A DNA stretch of 64,000 nt. It comes from Streptomyces sp. CB01881. Lineage in GTDB: Bacteria > Actinomycetota > Actinomycetes > Streptomycetales > Streptomycetaceae. Shown here in pieces: positions 1-9,600 of the stretch (its first letter is position 1; every line of letters begins with the position of its first letter). The translations under genes and the position numbers were made by a program. The notes under the pieces were generated by a model that was not told the origin of the DNA, made no database searches, and saw only the letters and a list, made by a program, of their open reading frames with translations. The stretch is from positions 18,728 through 82,727 of the forward strand of contig NZ_CP026498.1 in the NCBI RefSeq assembly GCF_002953255.1, read 5' to 3'.

Positions 1-903
1 CCCGCGTCCCCCTCCTTCTTCGACCTCGACCGGAAGGACCCAGACCTGATCCGACTGCGCGAGGTGGGCGCGGAGAGCGCTCTGCCTTTCGCCCTGATGG
101 AGCGCCTGGTGAAGTCGGGCACCCCCTACGCGGAACACGCCCGCACCCTGCGCAGCGAGAACGTGACCGTGGCCGGGGCGAACTTCGACTGGTTCGACGC
201 CGAGCTTCCCGGCGAGATCGCCAGCGAGATCAACCTGACGGACTACGAGATCGTCCAGCACACCGACGAGCGCCGCGCGGCGCTGACCCAGGCCCTGGAC
301 CACCTGTCGTTGGTCCACCCCGAGGGATTCGCCCGCGTGCGCGAGTTCGTCCGGGGGCTGCTGTGGGTCGGTCTCAAGCCAGGCATCCGCACCTCCTCGC
401 TGACCAGCTCCAGTGACCCGGCGCTCCCGTACGTCATCGTGTTCTCCGAGAAGGCCCGGCACCACATCCCGCCGAACACCGTCAGCCCAGAGCCGTCGCT
501 CCTCTTCCTGGCGGAGAACCTGCTGCACGAGGGGACGCACCAGTCGATCAGCTTCCACGTCCTCCAGCTCCAGGTCTTCGCCGACGGGTACTCGTCCAAG
601 ACGTCCCCCAAGATCGAGATCGCGTGGCGCGCCTCGCAGGGAGTGGCCCGTAACCAGTTCTGGGAGATTGACCGGGCGTTCCACGCGACCTGTGTGTACA
701 ACCAGCTACTGCGCTTCCGCCAGGTCGAGTTGGCCCGCGACGACCTGACGCCCAACGAGCGCGCGAGCTTCCAGAGCGCCCACGACGAGGGTCTGCCGGC
801 CGTCCGCTACCTCATGCGCGAACTCGAACTTCTGAGTGAGCACTTCTCCCCCCACGGGGTTGAGCTGCTGGCCGACCTGCGCCACCAGACCGACCAGCTG
901 TAG
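1..903 (+). CDS. HExxH-motif putative peptide-modifying protein (5' end outside window)
   Basis: The reading frame is open from base 1, so the gene begins to the left; the GTG at 64 is an internal codon. The visible protein carries HEGTH (bases 526-540) within a hydrophobic helix, followed about 50 residues later by a further His in a DRAFH context, a possible third metal ligand. Families with this arrangement are annotated as HExxH-motif peptide modification proteins, some described as 2-oxoglutarate-type peptide beta-hydroxylases in RiPP clusters. That assignment is from memory of the family. The next gene starts 36 bases on and encodes another likely Fe(II) oxygenase, which supports a shared pathway. 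A metalloprotease is the alternative. Confidence 0.65.
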   Translation, partial: PASPSFFDLDRKDPDLIRLREVGAESALPFALMERLVKSGTPYAEHARTLRSENVTVAGANFDWFDAELPGEIASEINLTDYEIVQHTDERRAALTQALDHLSLVHPEGFARVREFVRGLLWVGLKPGIRTSSLTSSSDPALPYVIVFSEKARHHIPPNTVSPEPSLLFLAENLLHEGTHQSISFHVLQLQVFADGYSSKTSPKIEIAWRASQGVARNQFWEIDRAFHATCVYNQLLRFRQVELARDDLTPNERASFQSAHDEGLPAVRYLMRELELLSEHFSPHGVELLADLRHQTDQL

Positions 904-939
904 TGCCACGCTGAGCAGAACCGAACGAGAGAAGGTCCA

Positions 940-2193
940 GTGCTCCAGCACCTCATCGACCAGGACGAGGGCCTTCGAATGGTCCCCACCGACCGCAACG
1001 AGCTGACCACGGCGGTCAGCCAACTCAACGAGGAACTCCGGGGCTTGCCCGACGAGGCCGACCCCGCTCGTACTCGGCTCCTGACCAGGTGGATCGGCAT
1101 CGGCCAGATGTGCCTGGGCAACCACGAGGAGGCCCGTACGCTTCTCCGGCAGTCGCTCGACCTGGCCGCAGCGATCGGCAACACCCGGGCCGTCGTCGCC
1201 ACCGGTCTCAACCTCGGCGACGCTCACCGCTACGCCGGTGACGTGCAGACTGCGGACGCGCTCTACCGCAGTGCCCTGAACACCGCGCGAATCCAGCACC
1301 CGGAACTTGTCGACTTTGCGCTTCAGCACACCGGCAAGCACCTGATGGAGCGCGGCGACCTCGCGGGTGCCCGGGCCCGTCTCCAGGAAGCGCTGCGGCT
1401 GCGGGTCGCCAAGGGGGACGCCGGGCTGGTCGAGTCCACGCAGGCAGCACTCGCCCGGGTGGAACTGCTGATCGGCCAGGCCGACGCGCCGGCGGCAGAC
1501 GGCGCGGTGCCACGCCGGTGGAGCGGCCAGTGGACCTCATGGCTCCAGTCCCGCACCACGGCCCGGACGCCGGCCCGGTGGGCAGAGGACTTCCCCGCTC
1601 TCCGGGACGCTGTGCGCGGGCTCACCGCACACCAGCGCGTGCACCCGCGCCTCCTGCGCCACCTGCGTGATCAGTCGCTCCCCGCCGAGCTGATCGCCGC
1701 TATGGCGAAGGAGGCCGAGAAGGCCGTAGCCGCTGACGGGTACCTCCACAACGGCAAGTGGAACGCGGCCGCCGGCGATGCCGCGAGCCGCTTCGCCGGG
1801 CAAGTCGATCTCGCCGCAGTCGTAGCGCGGTCCACCGGTCTGGATGTCGAACAGCCGCACACTGGGGTCTACATCGCGTACCTGGCGAAAGGGCAGTTCC
1901 TCGACTTCCACGTGGACGAGGTCGGCTTCGGCGAGGCCAACCTGATCCTGTGCCTCAAGCACGAGCGCCCCACCGGCGCTCCCAGGGCCAGCACCACCGT
2001 CTTCATCAACGCCGACGGCTACCTCGAATACGATCTCGCCGCGGGTGACTGCGTCGTATTCGACGGCGCGCTCACGCCGCACGGCCGGACGCCCCTCAGT
2101 GCCGGAGAGGGCATCACCCTCATCAGCTTCGGCTTCCGCGCGCGTGATCAGGCCTCGCGAACGGTCACGAACCTTCCACCGGTCCCTGCGTAA
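940..2193 (+). CDS. TPR-region protein with C-terminal 2-oxoglutarate/Fe(II) dioxygenase domain
   Basis: The start is GTG with a GAGAAGG ribosome site. The 417 residues fall into two parts. Residues about 45-200 read as tetratricopeptide-like helices (repeated A-x-x-L and Y-x-x-A-L patterns, for example GNHEEARTLLRQSLDLA). The C-terminal third is a double-stranded beta-helix with the iron facial triad HVD, then a distal His in PHGRTPL and a strand of the GITLISFGF type. It follows the HExxH gene with a short gap and is probably co-transcribed. TPR plus oxygenase suggests a hydroxylase that docks a peptide or protein substrate. The substrate is unknown, and the rest of the cluster is outside the window. 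Confidence 0.75.
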   Translation: MLQHLIDQDEGLRMVPTDRNELTTAVSQLNEELRGLPDEADPARTRLLTRWIGIGQMCLGNHEEARTLLRQSLDLAAAIGNTRAVVATGLNLGDAHRYAGDVQTADALYRSALNTARIQHPELVDFALQHTGKHLMERGDLAGARARLQEALRLRVAKGDAGLVESTQAALARVELLIGQADAPAADGAVPRRWSGQWTSWLQSRTTARTPARWAEDFPALRDAVRGLTAHQRVHPRLLRHLRDQSLPAELIAAMAKEAEKAVAADGYLHNGKWNAAAGDAASRFAGQVDLAAVVARSTGLDVEQPHTGVYIAYLAKGQFLDFHVDEVGFGEANLILCLKHERPTGAPRASTTVFINADGYLEYDLAAGDCVVFDGALTPHGRTPLSAGEGITLISFGFRARDQASRTVTNLPPVPA

Positions 2194-2248
2194 TACCGGT
2201 GTGCCCTACGACTCCGGCGGGGCCGGCCGGGCCGATGTCAGGCCGGTG

Positions 2249-2785
2249 TCAGGAAAGCTGTCGCAGCCCCGCGTCGAGGGCGGCGTAGTCGCCGTCGGTC
2301 AGACCGCGGCGGGGGTCGACCCGGTGGAGCAGGGCGGCTCCCGGGTGGTGGGCGGCGACCCAGGCCCGGTCGGTGTCACGGATCTCGTCGTCGACCCAGG
2401 CGAACGGGCGGCCTGCCGCCCAGTCGACGAGGGCGCGGGTCTTCCAGTGGAGGCCGTCCCGCTCGTCCTGGTCGTCGGTGGCGGACGGCTCCGGCCAGGC
2501 CACCACCGCCAGCCTCGGCAGACCGATGCGCGGGGCTATGCAGTCGTTCGCGTCGTCCATCCACGTCGTGGCCCAGACCACCTCGCACGGGAGCGCCGCC
2601 AGCCGCGGCCCGTGCTCGGGGTTGATCCTCGCCAGGAGCGGGTTCGCGTCGGCGCCCGGCGGTCCTGCGCCCCACGGTCCGGGAGCAGCGGGATAGGTCG
2701 GATAGCGCCACGGCTCCGCGCCGAACGGGATGAGCGGTCCGTCGACATCCAGAAACAGCAGCGGACGCTGCCCCGAGGTGATCAC
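2249..2785 (-). CDS. HAD-like hydrolase domain protein
   Basis: The 178-residue protein has HAD motif I near the N-terminus (LFLDVDGPL, nucleophile Asp), a motif II-like WATTW and a motif IV-like FAWVDDEI. It resembles the small HAD domain first noted in RNA-repair fusion proteins, although here it stands alone. The GTG start has no ribosome site, but a TAGGGT hexamer lies 6 bases upstream, as in leaderless mRNAs. It reads in the same direction as the UvrA-like gene but is separated from it by a strong hairpin, so it is probably its own transcript. The substrate (phosphate ester of a small molecule or RNA end) cannot be told from sequence. Confidence 0.8.
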   Translation of the reverse strand: MITSGQRPLLFLDVDGPLIPFGAEPWRYPTYPAAPGPWGAGPPGADANPLLARINPEHGPRLAALPCEVVWATTWMDDANDCIAPRIGLPRLAVVAWPEPSATDDQDERDGLHWKTRALVDWAAGRPFAWVDDEIRDTDRAWVAAHHPGAALLHRVDPRRGLTDGDYAALDAGLRQLS

Positions 2786-2797
2786 GACAGCACCCTA
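2786..2797 (-). promoter_or_regulatory. Leaderless-type promoter -10 of HAD gene
   Basis: On the minus strand TAGGGT lies 6 bases before the GTG at 2785, the spacing expected when transcription starts at the start codon. No convincing -35 hexamer was found. Confidence 0.4.
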
Positions 2798-2833
2798 GCG
2801 GCGGATCCCGACGCGGCACGCCCCGGTTCGACC

Positions 2834-2863
2834 CCGGGCCGGGCCCAGGTGGGCCCGGCCCGG
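2834..2863 (-). terminator. GC hairpin downstream of uvrA-like gene
   Basis: A perfect 13-base-pair stem (arms 2834-2846 and 2851-2863) closes a 4-base loop, 36 bases after the UvrA-like stop codon. It lacks a U-run, as many streptomycete terminators do, and should separate the UvrA-like gene from the HAD gene. Confidence 0.6.
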
Positions 2864-2898
2864 CGGCGCCGCGCCGACCCGGCGCCGCGGCTCTCCGG

Positions 2899-5304
<2,406 letters not shown>

Positions 5305-5451
5305 CGTCTCTCCATCTGTTGCGCGGCGCCGTTCCACTGTCCGGCCGGACCGCCTTCACGGTCTCCGGAGGGGTTGCCAGGCTCGATCTAACCAGTTTCG
5401 GGCGCGTCCGTGACGATCACGCTAGTGCGCAGCGATGACCTGCGCTTCTCC

Positions 5452-5484
5452 GTTCCTGACCGGTTCCTGACGGGTTCCTGACCG
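5452..5484. repeat. Three 11-bp direct repeats in a divergent promoter region
   Basis: GTTCCTGACCG, GTTCCTGACGG and GTTCCTGACCG follow one another with exactly 11-bp spacing between the divergent UvrA-like and transglycosylase-like genes. The geometry is that of streptomycete PHO boxes (11-bp direct repeat units beginning GTTCA), but the fifth base differs. The rest of the 5305-5675 gap shows no gene. Confidence 0.55.
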
Positions 5485-5675
5485 GTCCGCCGGGCCGTCG
5501 GCCGAGCGGCGCGGACCGGGGGAAGGCCTCGGCGCCCGGCCTCTTTCCCGGCCGGATCACCCCGGTGCGGCGGCGGCGGTCGTCCATCATGGGAGGGCCG
5601 GGGGGAGGGCCCGGGAGCCCGGTCCTCCACCGGACTCTCCGTACGGTCCGACGAACCGGCAGAAGGTGGGACAGC

Positions 5676-6389
5676 ATGGCCGAGGAAGCTCGCAAACGGC
5701 GTTGGCCCGCCATCGCGGTGGTCGTCCTCGGCCTCTGGTTCCTGGTGCGGGGCGGTGCCGGCGGGCACTCCGGCGAGCCGGCGACCACCGCCCGGCCGAC
5801 GACCACCGCCTCGCCGGGCCGGTCCGCCGCGCCGACGGCCGGGGCGACGGCCGGGACGGCCGGGCCGGGCACCGCGTCCCCCTCGCCGAAGGCCGCCGAC
5901 TCCGACTACGCACCGGGCCGGTTCGCGGGGCCCGTCCGTACGCACGCGGCCGGCGCCGGCGTCGACCCGCAGCTCCTGATGGCCATCCTCTACATCGAGT
6001 CGTACAAGCCGCACGGGCCCGAGGTGGAGCGCGCCTGGCAACGCCTCAAGCCGGACGCCGCGTTCGGCATCGCCAACATGCACCGCGCGGCCTTCGAAGA
6101 GGCCCGGCAGGGGCGCGACTTCGCCGGCCGGGCCTGGGAGGACCTCCCCGACGACCCGGACCTCGCGGTCGAGGCCGCGGCCTGGCACCTGCACGACCTG
6201 GCCGCCCAACTGCCCGCACACTGGTCCGGGCCGTACACCAAGGACGAGTTGATGGCCCTGGGCTACAACACCGGTGCGGGGAACATGCTGGCCTTCGCCC
6301 GGAACGTGCCCCCCGGTGCGGCGGCCCGCTCCTACCTCGACCGCCTGCACGACAACTGGTCCAAGGCCGCGGAGTCGCTGCGCCCGTGA
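5676..6389 (+). CDS. Membrane-anchored lytic-transglycosylase-like protein
   Basis: The 237-residue protein starts at ATG with an AAGGTGGG site. A short basic N-terminus leads into one hydrophobic segment (about residues 11-23), then a Thr/Ala/Pro-rich linker to about residue 75. The C-terminal domain has the lysozyme-like pattern of an SLT-type transglycosylase: a helix with catalytic-type Glu in LMAILYIESYKP, then AFGIANMH, and LMALGYNTGAGNML resembling the Y-N-x-G motif of the family. It probably acts on peptidoglycan outside the membrane. It is transcribed away from the UvrA-like gene. Confidence 0.75.
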   Translation: MAEEARKRRWPAIAVVVLGLWFLVRGGAGGHSGEPATTARPTTTASPGRSAAPTAGATAGTAGPGTASPSPKAADSDYAPGRFAGPVRTHAAGAGVDPQLLMAILYIESYKPHGPEVERAWQRLKPDAAFGIANMHRAAFEEARQGRDFAGRAWEDLPDDPDLAVEAAAWHLHDLAAQLPAHWSGPYTKDELMALGYNTGAGNMLAFARNVPPGAAARSYLDRLHDNWSKAAESLRP

Positions 6390-6570
6390 CCGGCCCGGCG
6401 TTGCCGCCTACCCGGTGGAGCCGCGTACCCGGTGCCACGTACCCGGTGGAGCAGGGTGGACCGGGGCTGGGCCGGTCGGGTGGGGTCGGGGGCGCACCGG
6501 TGTGGTGTCGGAGGACGGCGGCGGGCGGGGACGGGAGGCTGGTGCTCCGGAGGCAGGCAGGAGAGAGCTT

Positions 6571-7185
6571 GTGAGTGGGCGCGGCGGTCGAGGCGTCCGG
6601 GGTCCCGTGGCCGCGCGCGGGACCGCGGGTGAGGTCGTGGACGGGGATCCGTCGGCGGGTGATGCCGGGGTGCTGGGCACCGCGCTCGGCGTGGTGCTGG
6701 CATTCTCGCTCGCGCAAGGCTCCTGGCAGTGGTTCTCCACCTACCTCGGGGTGACGCTGCTCGCGGCGGTCCTGTCCTTCGGCCGGCTACCGGTGTGGGC
6801 GCCGGGCCGACAGCCTGCCTTCGGGTGGCGTCTGGCGGCGTACGCGCTGGTCGTCGGCCTCTGTGTCGCGCTGGCGCTGGCCCCCGCACTCCAGCGCTGG
6901 GACTGGCTGTTCCCCATGCCGGAGACCCGTCACGAGTGCGTGGAGTCAGGCCGGTACCAGAGCCTGCAGACGCAGGCCGCCCTGGGGAGCCTGGCGGGCC
7001 AGGCTGGTGACGCCCTGGCCCACGCGCAGCAGGAGCAGAGCCGCCAGGCCGTCGACGACTGCCTGGCGTCGACGACGACGCGCTGGCTGCCGGCGTACGC
7101 GTTGGGCACGGCTCTGCTGGTGGGTGCGACCTCGTGGTCGCTGGGGCGGGCAAGGGCCCGGAGGGCGGCGCCCCGGTCGCGCTGA
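6571..7185 (+). CDS. Integral membrane protein of unknown function
   Basis: The 204-residue product is read from GTG at 6571, preceded by AGGAGAG. Three strong hydrophobic segments are visible (about residues 35-55, 80-100 and 170-188). Between the second and third lies an extracytoplasmic-looking stretch with two cysteines (RHECVESG and DDCLAST) that could form a disulfide. Upstream (6408-6455) the sequence TACCCGGTG is repeated three times. The family is not recognised. Confidence 0.65.
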   Translation: MSGRGGRGVRGPVAARGTAGEVVDGDPSAGDAGVLGTALGVVLAFSLAQGSWQWFSTYLGVTLLAAVLSFGRLPVWAPGRQPAFGWRLAAYALVVGLCVALALAPALQRWDWLFPMPETRHECVESGRYQSLQTQAALGSLAGQAGDALAHAQQEQSRQAVDDCLASTTTRWLPAYALGTALLVGATSWSLGRARARRAAPRSR

Positions 7186-7242
7186 CCTCCGGTGCCTCAC
7201 GGTGGGGCGACATCGGGCACGGGCAGCCCCGGGTGGCGGGTC

Positions 7243-7380
7243 GGCAACGGCCGTTTGAGGGCAACCGGTTGTGGGTGGTTGATTGACAACGACCGTTGAT
7301 GGACGGCTGGTTGTGGGCGACTTGTCGAGAACATCCGCTTGGGTGTAGCCAGTTGTGGACGGCTGGTCGGGGAAACGGCC
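7243..7380. repeat. 42-bp tandem repeat, three full copies plus a partial
   Basis: Units begin at about 7243, 7285 and 7327, and a degenerate fourth starts at 7369. Each contains GTTGTGG (7268, 7310 and 7352, exactly 42 bp apart). The array fills most of the gap before the serine hydrolase gene and is less GC-rich than its surroundings. Confidence 0.8.
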
Positions 7381-7484
7381 GCCACCGCACCGGGGGACCT
7401 GACAGCATGCCGGGTGCGGCGGGTCGCCAGTGGCGGGCCCGATGCCGAGGTCGTCCAGGTCGCCCAACCCGGAGGAACGGATCA

Positions 7485-8876
7485 GTGTTTCCACGTACTT
7501 CACCGTCGGACCGTTCGACGTGGTCGCGCCGCCTCCGGGTGACACCGGCCCTGGTGACGGTGTCGGCCCTGGCCGTGGGGCTGGCCCCGTCCGCCGCGTT
7601 CCCGGTCACCCTCCCGGCGGCAGCGGCCGCGCGGTCCGCGTCCGCCGTCGGCCCGGCCGGGTCGGCGGCCGCGGCGCAGGGCGGGGAGCAGGCGCAGCGG
7701 GCCCGGCTGCGGCAGTTGGCGCAGCGGCTCGTGGACACCGGGGCGCCGGGTGTGGTCGTGCGGGTCGACGACGGCCGCGGCCGGCCCGTCGAGATCGCCG
7801 CGCAGGCCCCCTGGTCGGTCCGGGATCACCGGCTGAAGGCGGGTGACGAGTTCCGGATGGGTTCCAACACCAAGACCATGATGGCCGTTCTGGTGCTCCA
7901 GCTGGTTGCCGAGGGAAGGCTCTCCCTGGACGACCCGGTGGAGAAGTGGCTGCCGGGCGCGGTCCCGAACGGCGCGGCGATGACGCTGCGGATGCTGCTG
8001 AACCACACCAGCGGACTGTTCGACTACACCCAGGACGGCGCGCTGCTGGGCTCGATCCTCGGCAGGGACCCGCACCGGTGGACCTCCACGGAGCTGCTCG
8101 CCGTGGGCGCGAGGCACGAGCCGCTGTTCGCCCCGGGCACGAAGTGGTCGTACAGCAACACCGATTACGCCGCGGTCGGCGCCGTCCTGGAGCGGGTCAC
8201 CGGGGCCGCTCTCGCCGACCTGGTCCGGGACCGGATCGCCCGGCCGCTGAAGCTGGACCACACCTACCTGGCCACGGACTCCACCTGGCGGGGCCGGCAC
8301 GCCCGTGGCTACGAACCGGACCCCGCCCACATGCCGCCGGGTGTGCCGGACGCGTTCAGGGAGGTCGCCGGGCCACGGCGCGACGGTCACGTGGACGTCT
8401 CCGGCAACGACCCCAGCTGGGGCGGCGCCGCCGGGGCGGTGGTGTCCATCCCGCAGGACTGGTCGCGTTTCTACACCGCCCTGATGTCCGGCAGGCTGCT
8501 GCCCGCCGCGCAGCTGCAGCAGATGCTCACCACCGTCCCGGTCGACCCGGAGAACCCGGGGGCTGGCTCCGGGCTGGGCATCGTGACGGCGGCCACCCCC
8601 TGCGGCACCGTCTGGGCGCACGACGGGGGGATCACCGGCTACTCCAGCAGCAACTACACCGACCGGGCCGGCAGCCGCACCGCCACCGTCCTCTTCTCGA
8701 CGGAGCTGCTGTTCGAGTTCGAGGCCGACCCGAAGCTCGTCGAGGCGAGCCAGGAACTCCAGACCGCCGTGCTCTGCGCGATGTTCGACAAGCCCGTCCC
8801 CACCACGCCGCTGACGACCGCGCCGCCGACAGCCACACCGCCGACGGCCGGCCCGGCCACCGCCCGGGCGCGCTGA
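7485..8876 (+). CDS. Secreted serine hydrolase, class C beta-lactamase / D-Ala-D-Ala carboxypeptidase fold
   Basis: GTG at 7485 has GGAGG nine bases upstream and gives a clear signal peptide (basic start, hydrophobic core VTPALVTVSALAVGLAPSAAF), so earlier in-frame ATGs are rejected. The 463-residue product shows the three active-site motifs of the family: S127-N-T-K130, Y223-S-N and H379-D-G. It probably cleaves a D-Ala peptide or an ester outside the cell; this fold includes carboxypeptidases, esterases and beta-lactamases, and sequence alone does not separate them. The C-terminus is a Pro/Thr-rich tail (PTTPLTTAPPTATPP) typical of wall-spanning segments. Confidence 0.9.
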   Translation: MFPRTSPSDRSTWSRRLRVTPALVTVSALAVGLAPSAAFPVTLPAAAAARSASAVGPAGSAAAAQGGEQAQRARLRQLAQRLVDTGAPGVVVRVDDGRGRPVEIAAQAPWSVRDHRLKAGDEFRMGSNTKTMMAVLVLQLVAEGRLSLDDPVEKWLPGAVPNGAAMTLRMLLNHTSGLFDYTQDGALLGSILGRDPHRWTSTELLAVGARHEPLFAPGTKWSYSNTDYAAVGAVLERVTGAALADLVRDRIARPLKLDHTYLATDSTWRGRHARGYEPDPAHMPPGVPDAFREVAGPRRDGHVDVSGNDPSWGGAAGAVVSIPQDWSRFYTALMSGRLLPAAQLQQMLTTVPVDPENPGAGSGLGIVTAATPCGTVWAHDGGITGYSSSNYTDRAGSRTATVLFSTELLFEFEADPKLVEASQELQTAVLCAMFDKPVPTTPLTTAPPTATPPTAGPATARAR

Positions 8877-8939
8877 CCGCGGCGGCCCGTCGGCGACGGA
8901 CTGCCGGGGTGTCACCCCGCCTCGCGGGGAGCGCCCGCA

Positions 8940-9360
8940 TCAGGAGGCCGGCGGGGTGGTCGGCAGGATGGTCGGCGCGGCCCTGCGGAAGGCCGGGACA
9001 TCGCCGCTGCGAAGCAGGTCGAGGGCCGGTCGCCGGATCCCCGGGTCCTGGGCGGAGGCGCTACGACAACTCACCCTCGGCACACCCGAGGTCGTCGCCG
9101 GCGAACTCCGAATTCTTGCTGGCCGCGGACAGGGCAGGACTCCACCGCGGACCGGGTGGCCGCCCGCCCGAGGCATGGGAAGCCCGGTTCGTACACCCGA
9201 GGGCGATCCACGCCCGTGCCCGGTGCGCCGCCCCGACCCGTGCGGCCGACACCAGGACGGCGGCCCGCACGTCCGCGATCGCCTCCCTCAGCCGCGCGGT
9301 CAACCGCTGCGCCCGCTCCTCGGTGACGGGCTGCTGCCCGCTCCTCCCTGTCCCCGTGCC
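8940..9360 (-). pseudogene. Decayed gene of unknown function
   Basis: The 724-base gap 8877-9600 has no intact gene. On the minus strand one frame keeps an N-terminal-looking helix (TEERAQRLTARLREAIADVR, about 9265-9327), and another frame keeps a C-terminal-looking end (RRPALDLLRSGDVPAF). The two would join after one or more frameshifts. No good start codon precedes the first part. The relation is inferred from coding-like composition only. Confidence 0.3.
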
Positions 9361-9600
9361 CGGTCCGATGCTGTCGAACCATCGGCGGGCTCCGACGGCG
9401 TGGCGGTGAGGACCACGCCCCGCTCGGCGATCAGTCGGACTGCATATGCAGGCAATCGACATATGAAGGGAAATGGCCTATGTTCGTCGCATGGCGGGCG
9501 GCCGGCTCCGGAGAACGGACGAGTCCCGGGGTGGGCGCCCGCTGCACACGCGTGGTCCGGCATGCGACCGGGCCCCCGTTTCCCCGAGGGAGGACCCGTA

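Noticed and set aside
8956-9600. N-terminal extension of the M4 peptidase from GTG 8956
   Set aside because: The extension lacks protein-like composition, and GTG 9601 has a ribosome site and begins a proper signal peptide.
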